Part shown: positions 1-13,000 of the stretch, one piece after another
Layout: each line of letters starts with the position of its first letter
Numbering within the stretch: the stretch's first letter is position 1
Assembly (NCBI GenBank): GCA_032716605.1
Contig: CM064505.1
Coordinates: forward strand, 45,955,495-46,019,494
From: Paralithodes platypus
Taxonomy: Eukaryota; Arthropoda; Malacostraca; Decapoda; Lithodidae
DNA length: 64,000 nucleotides
Direction: 5' to 3'
Program-made: the position numbers and the translations under genes
The notes under the pieces: generated by a model
Seen by the model: only the letters and a program-made list of their open reading frames with translations
Databases searched by the model: none
Told to the model about the DNA's origin: nothing

Positions 1-160
1 CTGGCAGCTTATAAGATAAACCGTTGAAATATTTTGGTTGTCTAAATTCATCCATCATCAGTCTAGTTTTCGATACCAGTGATAAATGTTTCAGAATTGT
101 TGCCAGAAAAATGTTGATCATCGAATGTTGACTATAAAAGCTTTTGTGTGATACCGGCTT
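1..160. mobile_element. MITE family A copy, cut by window start
   Basis: This is the 3' part of a short inverted-repeat element that recurs at 9527, 32422 and 43606. It ends with the family terminus GTGTGATACCGGCT and shares the internal segment around GTTGACTATAAAAGC. It sits in the intron upstream of the first visible exon. Confidence 0.75.
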
Positions 161-517
161 AATGGCTTTCACTGCTTTCTTGTACTCTAAGCCAGTGGAC
201 TATAAACAATCCTCAATTGACCTATAGTCTAGTTTTCAATTACATGTACCCTAACTACATCTATAGTAAATTGTTCCATTTTTTATCAATTACTTTTCTA
301 ATTTCAAATCTATCTGTTCTAGAAACCTGTCTCTTTGCATTATTATAATCTAAGAAATTTAAAAATGTACTCTATATTAAATAATAAGTATGGAATATAA
401 TATTATAAACATTGAATACTTACCATACTTCTTGTCTACATCACATCTTTTTACCCTGATTTTTAAGTAAACATAATCATTCAACAGTAGCCTACAACAC
501 ATTAATAAAAGGAGATC

Positions 518-742
518 AGTTGACCACTTGCGAGTTTCGTTCTATAAGGAAGTTGGAACTGTAAACATCGATCTTTAGCAGCATTACAAGCTAAATTAAG
601 GTTGTAGTACATTTATAAATACATAAAACCCAATTCAACACTTTTTAACCATCAGAAACCCTACATCATTATTGTATTTCTGTTTGATATCAATGTGTAC
701 GGCTCTAACTTCCTTATAGCCTTAAATTCGCAAGTGGTCAAT
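518..742. mobile_element. Inverted-repeat MITE (TTGACCACTTGCGA termini)
   Basis: Both ends carry the same sequence in opposite orientation: TTGACCACTTGCGAGTTT at the left and its complement at the right, with the similarity extending about 35 bp through TATAAGGAAGTT. It has no coding capacity. A second copy lies at about 45120-45343. The right end is only about 48 bp before exon 1. Confidence 0.75.
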
Positions 743-789
743 TATGCCGTCTTAACGCTCCTGATTTAATTTGACCCAATTCTCCTCAG

Positions 790-1038
790 CCAACTCCAAC
801 CGCCTTACTACTTCAAGGTGGACTGGGAGACGTCCTTGGGCTCAGGTCAGTTGGAGGCCCACTTCCAGAGTCTCAGCTTTAGCCGAGTGGAGGGGAACAT
901 CGCTCTCACCATCAGTCAAGTTGGGCGGTCACAAGACATCAACTACAACCTCCAACTCAGCCTCACCAACAACTATGCTCAGGATATGATTGATGTAGAG
1001 GGAGCAGTGAACTTCAGCAGCAACCTTGAGTATTGGGA
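790..1038 (+). CDS. LLTP exon 1 (residues 1-83)
   Basis: The acceptor is TCTCCTCAG before 790 and the donor is GTAAGT at 1039. It encodes alternating beta-strand sequence such as YYFKVDWETS and an NFSS sequon, typical of the open beta-sheet region of LLTPs. It enters with one base of a split codon and leaves in phase 2. This is the first exon in the window, not the start of the gene. Confidence 0.9.
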
Positions 1039-4000
1039 GTAAGTAACACTTATTTACAGGGTGAACAATAGCTCAGGTTTCAATGATCTTCAGAGACTTT
1101 CTGTAAATAGACACGACTCTGTTCAATTCATCCGTGTTGAAGGAGTTAAGTAGTAACCTTGAGTTGTTGAATAATCTTAAGCCCTACTTTAGTACTTTAT
1201 AAGAATAGGCCTGCAGCACAGAGCTAGCTAACTAATCTTTCAAGGGCAAACCACAGTTCCAACACATTTAAGATACTATGTTATTGTCTTTGTTGTGTAA
1301 GTGCAAGACAATGTGACATTATATATTGTTTAGTGTGGGGAGCCTACTTACAGAGTGTTCATGTATCCTCTATAGTCAGGTCAGGTCAGTTGAAGGTATT
1401 GAGGGATAAGCCTTTACAATGGCACCTTGTAGTATCATCTACAGGCATTCCTCACTTCAAGTTGCCTAATATTAAGTTGTTTTAATATCACACTGTTCAT
1501 TAATTAGGGAACAAAATGCACTTAGTTTTTATGCTTCATTATTGTATGTATGTATGTGCTCAGGCACATACCCCATTGCTGGAGGTGGCCGACTCGAGAC
1601 AGAGCCCGAACAAGAACAACATTCAAGGGTTCTAATTCTCAGGGTCTGGGATATTTTACAAGGGGAGGAGGATTCCTAGCCTCCTGCCCCCAGAAGGAAA
1701 ACTAGGACAGTAATAGAGACAGACAGAAATGGCTAAGGTTGGGTAGAGGATGCCAAAAATCACTCTGGATAGGTATTAAGTTGTAAATTAGACAAAAATA
1801 TTGCATACAGTGTAATTGCAAGAAAAGAAAACAAAAATGCTCACTTATAGTAGTTTTAATTTATAATTTGTTTTTCAGGATCATAATTATATTTACAATT
1901 TTAAGTGAGGAATTATTGTATTGTGTGTTTTTAGAGAGTAGTGATGAGTGGTGACCATAGCATAGTATACCTAGGTCCATTTAGTCAAGTCTCTCTAACT
2001 GTGTTTCAGAGCTGTCTATTGGTGGATGCTTTGCAAGGAATTTGGTCCTAGAGTAATGTTGAGTACAGTATAGGGGCTAAATGACGCTTAGTAATCTCTT
2101 ATAGAAATTAAATGGCTCTTGTGTTTCATGATCATTGGAATTGTACGGAAGTAATCCTGAAAATAAATAAGGTTTCAGATTTGTGGTTATTTAAGATATT
2201 TTTTGAGATTTCAGTTGTGTTTGGATAAGTATATTCTATATATACATTAAGGTTAAAGGAAGTGTTTGGAAATGCAGTGTTGAACTTAATTAGGCTAATT
2301 GACAATTAGAAACTCACATTCTGACATATTTAGCAAGAGTTTGCCTACTTACATTATCACTTGCCAGACCTATGAGAGTTCCGTATGGAGCTCAGTGGTC
2401 TGGTTTATCTGCTCTATATAACTAACTAACTTGATCAAAGCCCCTATATAATCCTATTTACATTTCTTTTGTCATTTAGCAATCATATACAGTATATGTT
2501 GTTATTGACCTATGTTTTTGCAGCCGTGTGTCCCTGAGAGGCAAGGTGCTACAGGTGACCTCTAACCCTGGTGAGCTGAGCTTGTCCCTGCAGTGGCCCC
2601 GACTGGACCCCATCACGTTCAAGGCTACGGCAGAACATCACTTTGGAGGCCCCGGACAGAGGCGCCTGGTCATCAAGCCCACCATCACCCTCGACCTTAC
2701 TCAATCACGATATAGCTTTGCTGGCGAGGTAAATATAGCAACTAGATATCTTTCCTGCTCACATCACATATTTTTTTTTATATGAACAGCCCCCTGTGGG
2801 TTCCCCAGTAAACTATTACTACTTCTACTACTACCAATAATAATTTATTAAAATAAATGATTAGGATTTTGTTAAGTTTAATGTAATCCAATTTAAAAAT
2901 GTAATTCTCGCATAATCAATTTCCATGGCAAGACTCAACCTCTGAAGTTCAGCTGTGTGTTGCAGGGGTTGCACACTAGACTCGTGCGTGGAATGGCCGG
3001 GTTTGCCACCTGCTCAGTGCACCAAAGGTTTATTGATTTACAGGCATCATAGGCATGATCTTCCATACCCTTCACTGTAGCGGCGGACATTAGACATTTG
3101 ATTAAAGCGTTATTTCCACATACCGGTAGCAATTTTGATAAGTTCTTTTGCCTTTATATTGTGTCGTCCCTTTTTTGGTTTGTATATTTTGCAAGTTTTA
3201 CATTATTATACCAGTGTTGCTTGTACACAGTATATGCTAGCACCTCTAGGATCCATAGGGGAGTGATGGGAGCAACACCCTGCTTCCAAGTACTGGGCTG
3301 TATATCTTTCTGTTGCCCTGGGTTATATTTATCCATCTCTTTGCAGACGCCTTGATCCCCAAGAGGGTGGCCACAAATTAATTACCTGCATATGTTTCCA
3401 TATTTCGAGGCAATTCTTTCGATTATCTAGCTTGTTCTTGTTCATGTGGGAGGGTCGCTAGCCCAACCTCTTTGGGTTGAACTGAACTTGTTCTTTTCAG
3501 TCTTTCCGATACTGTATACACATACCACATTGGGGTTATACTTGATATGTAAGAGCTATCATGTTAAATTTTTCTTAAATTTATTTCTTGTTTCACCCTC
3601 TTAGATGCTAAAGGAGGGCAGTCAACTTAACCTGACAGGGACGCTGGATTGGAAGCGCGGTGCCTCAGATCCCCAGCAGGTAGTGTTCCGCTCCAGCTTG
3701 GTGTTTAATCGGGCCGCGGTCGACGGGCACCTCACCTTTGACCTACCTATGGTAGAGGGATGGCAGAACAACAGAGCGGATCTACATTATGAAACACGAG
3801 AGGAGCGCCATTGGTTCAAGTATGAGTTGCTCTTTGTTTGCCAGATATAGTTCCATCTCCATTCAATCCTGTATGTGTTCAACTCCCGGCCACTTTACCT
3901 CTGTCATTTCAACCCTCTGGTTAAAACCCTGATTACTGTGTAGCCTATACTAGCCTCACTGTAATTTAATCTAACCTTGGCTAATTCAATTTGATTATGT

Positions 4001-7000
4001 TTATCATACCCTCTCAGAATCTGACTTAAGCTAACCTAAAGTTTAAAGGTTGTGAGTTGATTGATCAACATTATTTACAAATGCAAGGACCTTGATCTAA
4101 GAGACTAGCATAACTTTACAGTATGGTACTAATAAATAATATGATGTTAATGCTAATGCTACTAATTTTAGAATGCTGATGTGATGCTAATAATTTTGCT
4201 TCTTATGCCTATGAGAACGCTAATGATATACAGTACTTTTGTCCTAATATGGCCTAGTATGATAAATAATGATGGTGCTAATAATGATTACTGTACATTG
4301 CTAATGATGCTAATGATACTCACAATGCTATTAATGAGACTTAAAATATTTGTAACACTTTGGAACACAACAGAACAACGATAGTTACTGGTAGTGACCT
4401 AACAACTATCACTGGTAACATCCTGGGCCAAGGGTTCCCTGCTGATGACGGAGCCATCACAGTCACCTCATCGCTCAAGTGGGACTCACAGCCGCTCACA
4501 CTCAACTTCAAACAGGTACTCTTTTGTTGAAGCAGATACTTAAATTATTATTTGTTTGAATATTCTACTGATGTAGTTTAGGTACAGTCTTGAGCCCTAA
4601 TAGGTATGCAACCATATGAATTATTATTGAACACAAATGAAATTATAGAGTCCTTATAATAGTCTAGATTGATATCTAGTATTCGATAAATAGATATAAA
4701 GTCGTAGTCATATGCTTAACCTTTAACTGTCTTGATGGTGTAATGCTTGGAGTGTGTGAGATCTGTATGTGGTAACCCAGGTTTGAATCCCGGTAGGATA
4801 ACATGCTTTCATTAATTTCATTGGTGTGGAAGAGTGGCTGGTGCGTGTGATAATGAAGATGTATGAGGATTCGCGAAGTTCGGTGAGGGTGAAGGGTGTA
4901 CTGAGTGATGAGTTCGCAGTCCGTGTTGGAGTCCATCAGGGTTCAGTGTTAAGCCCCCTCCTCTTTATTATGGTCTTGGAGGCGCTGTCTAGAATTTTTA
5001 GAGGCGGACTCCCGTTGGAACTGTTTTATGCAGACGATTTAGTCCTAATAGCTGACAGTATGCAGGATGCTGAGGCCAAATTCAGAGAGTGGAGAGAGGG
5101 CATGGCGAGCAAGGGTTTAAGAGTCAATATTAACAAAACCAAGGTTATGCATTGTAGTTTGAGACGAGGCAATGTGGAAAAGAGCGGTGCATACCCATGT
5201 GCAGTGTGTGGAAAGGGAGTGGGCGTTAACTCAATTCAATGTAGCATCTGTCGATGTTGGGTACACCATGGGAGTAAGCGCTGTAGTAGAATAAAGGGGC
5301 CCCTGCCGAAGGATAAGTCAGAAATAGAGAAATTTGAGTGCGTAGTGTGCAAAGGCGAGCTTGTGTTAAGTGATGATCCTGTGGCTGTGAATTTTGGAAA
5401 TGAGTCTTTGGAGCTGGTGAACAAGTTTTGTTACCTAGGAGATACCATCTCTGCCGGTGGTGGGGCCGAGGCTGCCACTGTTGCTAGAATTAGGTGTGGC
5501 TGGGGGAAGTTCAGAGAATTGATGCCAATCCTGACCATGAAAAGAATGCCTCTCCCCCTGAAGGGAAAGGTGTATGCCTCATGTGTTAGAAGTGCAATGA
5601 CGTATGCCTCAGAAACATGGGCCGTTAAAGTAGAGGATGTCAACAGAATGGAGCGTAATGAGATGAGAATGGTGAGATGGATGTGTGGGGCCAGGCTACA
5701 GGATAGAATAACAAATGTTGAGCTGAGGAGACGTTTAGGTATAAAGAGTATTAGCGAGGTGATGCGTACAAGTAGACTGGGATGGTATGGACATGTGGAG
5801 AGAATGGATGAACAAAATTGGGTGAAAAATGCAGGTCTGTGATTGTGGAGGGAGCTGCACCAAGGGGTGGACCGAGGAAGACCTGGGATCGGACTATACG
5901 CGCCGATCTCAAATCCAAGAACTTGACAAGTGAAGCAGCCCTTAACAGGGTTGCCTGGAATGCCGCCATTAGGACAAGAGACTGAAACTGCACTTATGTG
6001 TGGAACACTCAGTCTTAAAATTTTATGTATGTATGTATGTATTGGGAGGTGTTTGGTGTTGGGAGTGAAATTAAGAGATTAGATTATTACATAATCATAT
6101 AGCTAACTCAGGTTCTGTTTACGCTCCTTCCCCAGGATTTGACGGAGGTTGGGTATGAAGGGGACTATCAGCTGGAATGGCCAAGGTGGAACGAAACCAG
6201 CACGACCTGGGAGCGCAGTCCCGTCCACGCCAACCTCAAGCATCAGTTCCTGGATGCGGGACACCGCGGAAACTTCCAGATCATCACTAGGCACACCAAA
6301 GGGAAGCCAATTATTATCGACTATGGTTTCAAGGTTGGTCGTCGGGAACCTTTGTAATTCTGTTTCCTCATGTTCCCCTCTCTGCAAACTTAACTTACTC
6401 TCCTTGTACCACAGAAATATATAAACAGCAAAATAAGGAATATCAATAAGGAACTTAAAAACAAAATAAGTAAAAAAATCACACACCTTCACACTTTCTT
6501 TCATTCACGTATGCATATTTTGGCCATTTGGAATAGCAATAACCCAATTAAGGCTTCTTTTAGTGTCTCTCTTTAAATAATTTTACTTCTTCTCTTTTCA
6601 GTTCCCAGTATCTGGGGATGTAGCGGTGGAAATGGGTGTGACGTACATTCCTTTCACCTTCAAAGTGAAGGCGGACCGGGTAACATTAATTTTGGCGGGG
6701 GATATCACCAAACAGCGGACATCCCTCGAGTTCCACAACATCATCTGGCCATTTGGAATATCCTACACCAAGGAAGTCCATCACAAATCACAAACAGAGG
6801 TTGAGGTGGGTGGTTAGGACTTGTTATGGTAGGCTTTGGTTTATCACTTAATTTCAAGGCTATGTTTACATTAATCCATATAAAATGTGCATAACAACAT
6901 TGTGTAGCATGCAACCATGCAAGACTAATAACACAGTAGGCTACTTTTATATGTTGTTTTATGTTTTATATGTAGTGCAGTTGGGTACGGTACAGGATTA

Positions 7001-10000
7001 GATTGATATCCAGTATTCGTTAAATGGATATTTATCGGTCATGTGCTGTACTTTTAACTGTCTTGATGGTGTAATGGTTGGAGCGTGTAAGTTCTGTATA
7101 AGATTTCCTGGATTTGAATGCTGGGAGGATCACATGCTTTCATTAATTTCATTTGGGGGTTATTGATGTTATGAATGATGTTAAAAATAATTTATGTTTA
7201 ATTGTTACATAATTGTCCCAATAATACGGATAATTGATAATTAAATTACATTGTCATATTTGTCCTTTGTGTTTCTCTAATGTGTTATATTATGTTGTTG
7301 TTGTTGTTGTTCCCCAAGCTGCCTGGCCGAACAGCCCCAAGGCCCCGAGTAAGGCCAAGGCCATAACCGAGCGACCCCACAGAACCCTCCCTGCCGACCA
7401 CAATAAAGCCTGGGTGACCGAAGCCACTCCATGGCGGGGAGCTGAGGAGGGTGCATAAACGCCCGGGAAACCAAAGCCCCACACAGGGCCCTGTGCCCCT
7501 CAGAAATTATGAAGAGAAAGTTGAGGGGCAAAGGAAAAATGTGACGCTTTGGCTTCCAATCTTGGTAGATTGGGAGGTCAATCCACGGAAGAGACGCCGT
7601 CACGTGAGATCTAGAAAATATATAAGTAAAAGGAACAGTCAGAGTAAGCTATGGGTATGGCAGAGATCGCTCAGTTCTCACTCTGATAGACCAGCCCATC
7701 ACCACTGTTATATTATGTGATGTTACTCTGCATTTATTTATCTTTGGTATTGTGTTTTGTATCCATTTAATATTGTTTTGCATTGTGTGTGTTGATGCAG
7801 ACGGTGCGAACCTTGGAGTTGTACGACTTGGATATAGCCTCACGTCGGATCACCCTCAACTTCACCAGGAACACGGCTCAGTCCAGAAGGCACTCCATCA
7901 TTAAAGGTAATATACATACATACACTCCTTGCATGCTTGTATGTATGTATATATATATATACAGGTATGTATGTATGTACTGTACTCAGGCCCATTCCCC
8001 GTTTTTTTTTTTTTTTTTTTCCCGGGGGTGGCCGACTCGAGACAGAGCCCGAACAGGGACAACACAACACAACAGAAAACAATGAACACTCAAAAACAAA
8101 ACACAAACTCACACACATCTAGGTCACCCTGACATTCATTTGTCATGATTCAGTGCAGCATCAGTTTCATTTTCTTGTGACCAAATTAAAAATAGCAACA
8201 TGACATTCAGTTTTAGATGCAGGACAAAGTCTTATTCCTTAAATTCTTTAATGCTCAGTTGTTGTTGTAGTTCCCCAGACTGTCTGGCCGAGCAGTCCCG
8301 AGTCCAGTTGACCGAAGCCGCACCAGATGCTCGGGCTCCCAAAGGGACCCAGTTAGAACCAATAGTTTGTAAGCTCTCAGAGATTTGTAATCATACAAAC
8401 TACAATTTATAATTGATTATATTAAGAGGTGTTTAGTGTTGTTGACGTACAAACCTCCCCCCAGTGAATGCCCTGGACCGAGAGATTATCTTGGACGCCG
8501 GCTATGACATCACCCCGGGCAACTTCCGCACCAGGTTCCTCATCTCCTGGGCCAGTGATGAGAATATTGAGTTTGACATCAACTGGAGAGACGTATCCAG
8601 GGTAAGAGACAGAAACATAATTTTGTTAGTGGCATTGTCCTTGAGATCATTTTGTACTACACAGTTCGTTATTTATTTATTTTATTTATTTTTGTTTAGC
8701 TTGACAAATTTGTACTTGGTCGTATTGAGCAAGAATAATATATATTGAACTGATTGGCTGATAGTACTGTGCCCTAATAGCATATGTTTCACTTGTAAAA
8801 ATATATGTTAATTAAAATGTAAAACTTGCAAAACAAACAAAATATACTTCACAGTATTATCAGCCAATCAACTCATAATAGAGTTCTCTAGCCCAAAGCG
8901 AGAAAGTGCAAATTCACCAGGTTAATAAAAAAAAAAGGTAAATGGATAAAAAAATAGCAGACTACAGTATAGTCCAAAAGTTATGAGTGTTTCTGGTAGG
9001 CCAGAATCACAAACAAGACTGAATTTTTTGTTTAAGTAATTCTCTCACAGTTTTCATTATGATTAACTTGATAGTAAATCAATATACACTACCACAATTT
9101 GAAATAGCTGTTGACAAAAAATATTTTTTTAAATATAGAAAAACATGTTAGGTCATGCATATTATGTAGAACTACAACAGTTTATGGGGCATATGCAAGA
9201 CTATATTAAAGTAAATGAATGATTTGTGACAGTAAAATCCTTTTAATTTTGTCTTTTGTCCTCTAGGGATTCACAAAAGAGCACACCCTGAAGGGGAAGT
9301 TCTCGCAGCCTTTCCGTACAGTTCTGCTTGATGGTTACTACAAGCGTTCCAGCACCAACCTCACCGCGCTCCTCAGGTTCAACTGGGACAATGACAATCC
9401 AAGGTCAGTGATGCTTCTAGGTTTATGATGTGAAAATAATCAGATAATGGGAATGTATGAAATTTGGACATCGAAAAGTTCAGCATTGAATTTTCGGTAC
9501 CAGAAACTTGGGCACCATGACACTTAAGCTGGTATCACACAAGAGCTTTTATAGTCAACATTCAATGATCAAAATTTTTCTGGCAACATTTCTGGAATAT
9601 TTTGCACTGGTATCAGAAACTAGAGTGATGGTAGATGAACTTAAGTAACCAAAATATTTTAAAAGTTGAACTTATAAGCTGCCAGACCAGTGTTGAGTAT
9701 AAATGTTGATGGAAAAAGTGCTTGTGTGATAACGGCTTTAATCACAGTGCCCAAATTTTGTGGTTTAAAAATTTGGTGCCTAAGTTTCTGTGGACGAAAA
9801 TGAGGTGTCAAGCTTTCCGATGACTTGTTTCATTGACCTTGCTAATAGACAAGTGCATCATATAAAGTACTGTAATTGTTTTTGGATTCAGTGACTCAAA
9901 TAATGTAATGCCATTAAAATTGTTTGTGTGACTCCATAGTATTGCAACTTATGTTCAGTTCAGCTTGCAATAATCAGACAACTGATGTTATATATAATCA

Positions 10001-13000
10001 CCAATTATTTAGTGGTTATACTCTGCTACTTAAATATATCCTATCAACATACAATATACTGCATGTGTATGTGTATTTTTTTAAACATATGCTCAATTTT
10101 TCCTTTTAAGATGCAGTTCAATCTAATCTAATGTTTGTGTAAGTGTGTGTGTGTGTTTTTTAATATCTGTTATATTTTTCTGTTTTATGTTACCCTTGAA
10201 TTGCCTGTGTAAAATGTGCCTGATTTTCTGTGATTAGTGGTGCGGAGGAAGCTGTGGGTAAACTGCAATGGACTAATGTAGGACAGCGAGACCGACGCCA
10301 CCACAAGGGTTACGTCAGTCTTTCTCACCCCATGCTGGAGAAGGTAACATGTGTAGCATAGAGGAGGTGGCACATGAACACATTTTCTGGCAACTTTGGG
10401 GGGCATTTTTGGCCTGGCATCTTCAAAATTTAAGTTATTCATATTTGTTTTCACCAACCCACCAATTAATTTACAAATAAACCTAACTAGTGAAATCAAT
10501 GAAAGTACTGTAATGAATACATGTGGTACTCCAAGGACTCGAGCCTAGGATACTCACACCAAAATTCAGCCACCTTCCATAGTCTGCCTTCAATCTAGTT
10601 GCCAATAGAACCAACAAAATATACCGGGGTAGCTAAAAGAAATAAAAACTTGCTCATTGAAAATTAACAGAAAAGCGTTTGTGTGACATTGCCTTAATAA
10701 ACAGATTAACTTGCTCATGTAGTAATGTACACCCTATGTGGTGGATTGTGTTCTTTTATTTAATAATTTTCATTTTAGTAAGCGTTGTTTCCACATAGCG
10801 ATTTTGATAATTTAATTTGACTTTATATTGTCCTTGTTCCAATTTTGGTTTGTTTAGTTTGCAAGTTTTACATTTTAATTTTAATTATTCAGATGAAAAA
10901 CACAATACAGTACATCCATATCAGCTAAATCATAATGATACTATATTCTGGGTTAGCTTAAATTCAAGGTCATCCAAATTACTTACCTGATCTTAGAGCT
11001 TGACTAGAACATTGTTTTTTCTTTACTGATTGTAAATTTCCATTTCTCCATCTTATTTCCTTAGCTTTTATGAATACTGTATTGTACAGTACTGTATAGT
11101 GAAATGTGTTGCAGTAGGAAATAAGAATTGGAAGAGCTACAGGAGAAAAACGTACACTAGCATGAGATGATGAGCGATCTCTTGTAATTATAATGTAAAA
11201 CTTGCAAAATAAACAAGCCAAAACGTATACGAACACAGTAAAAAGACAAAACAACTAATCAAAATCGCTAATAATGAATACTATAAGGATATAATGACGG
11301 GTGAAAAAAAAACCTGTAGCATGAGTTTGTGAGCAACCTCTTGTAATTGAAATGTAATGTATGCATGTATGTATATACTGTACTGTACTCAGGCACATAC
11401 CCCATAGCTGGGGGTGGCCGACACGAGACAGAGCCCGAACAGAAACATTTAAAGTTCCTATTCTCAGGATCCGGCACCACTTTCATGTTCCTTCGCCCGT
11501 TTCTCTGTCTCGTCGAGTAGGAGAATTATACAAGGGGAGGAGGATTCCTAGCCCCCTGCCCTCATGAAATGTAAAACTTGCAAAACAAACATGATGATGT
11601 AATTTTGTTTATACTATACTGTAGTCTATTCATTATAAGTAGGCAAAAAATCTTGACCACTAACCTCTATGACTCAAACAAGATGAGAATAATCGAGCTA
11701 ATACTTCTACCATTTGGGAAGAGTCAGCCAGGGAGTAGGTGTGGAAAGTCATAGACCATTTGCTCCAGCCCTTTTTGAGTTACAGAGGTTACTGGTCACG
11801 AGTTCTGGCCTACTTGTAATGAATAGACTATAGCCTTCTGAGCTAAAGCCACTTATAAGGCTGGGAGATCCATGATGTGTCCAGGAAATGTAAGGACAGA
11901 ACATTCTTAAGGGAGCCCACCTCGCTTTTTTTATCTTTCTCTCCCTCTCTCTTTGGCTTGTATCCATTCGGCCACATTCAACCTGCAGTTTTAAGACGTT
12001 TACCCCCATCCAGGTGTCAATATTTTCCTGGCGAGCGGTAGCGAGCCAGCATATATATTTTTGTTTTGACAGCAAGCTAAATTTGTACATTTTTCGATAG
12101 AAAAATGTCTTCGGCGAAGCCGGATTTCTCCATACAATGCTGGCTCGCTATCGCTCGCCAGGAAGAAATCGACACCTGGATGGGGATTTACGTCTTAAAA
12201 CAGTTGGCTGAATGGGGCCGAATGGATACAAGCCAGGGAAAGAGAGGAAAGGAGAGAAAGATAAACATAAGCCGGTGACTCCCCTTAAATAAACAAACTA
12301 AAACCCTTATATCCAAACAGGACATAATGATTGGAGGAGAGCTACGACAGAACCACGAAGAGTTCCTGGTGGTGGAGGCTAAGGCGCAGTACTCCCCCGA
12401 CCCTCGCAAGGACCTGGACTTACAGCTGCTGGTGACTGCCGACCCGGAGTCTCCACAGTACTCGCAGGGGGTGGTGGTCCGAGAGAAGCTTGCCATCACA
12501 CACATTGCATCTAAGTAGGTTAAACTGAATCTCTTGGCAGTGAATGTCTCGATACTGGTACTTAATGGAAAAATATGAAACTAATCTTTATCTACGTCAT
12601 AATAATGCCAAGTTTTCATAATTTATAACGAATTTCACCACAAAATCTTTGTTATAACTGAGTAATGAAGATGGGGACATGGCAATTTACCCTCAGTTGA
12701 AGTAAAACAGACTACAGTATAGTAATTTTGTGACTCATATGATGCACATAAGAAAGTTATTATAGTTTAGCATGTATTAGTTTGAATGCATAACCTGATT
12801 ATTATTCATATATGTGTACCGTACCATTTGTGTTACAGCTGAACTTTATATTTTGTTTACAGCATATGTGTTTTTAATGATCGATTAACGTTCAACCCCT
12901 TCAATCAGGTGATTTTTTTGTATAGTTTATGGCTAACTCCAGGTGATTCTATTCAGTTTACAATAGGGCCTGTATGAATCAAATGGTTAAACAAAAATTC

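Noticed and set aside
4826..5842. Host gene encoding a zinc-finger protein
   Set aside because: The frame carries reverse transcriptase motifs and ends in a (TATG)n tail, so it is a LINE copy.
6516..6540. 15-bp match (TGGCCATTTGGAATA) between intron 5 and exon 6
   Set aside because: It is too short to separate from chance in 64 kb; no further similarity around it.
7277..7603. 108-codon minus-strand frame
   Set aside because: It lies within the AAC-tailed SINE; the same frame recurs at 52080-52409.
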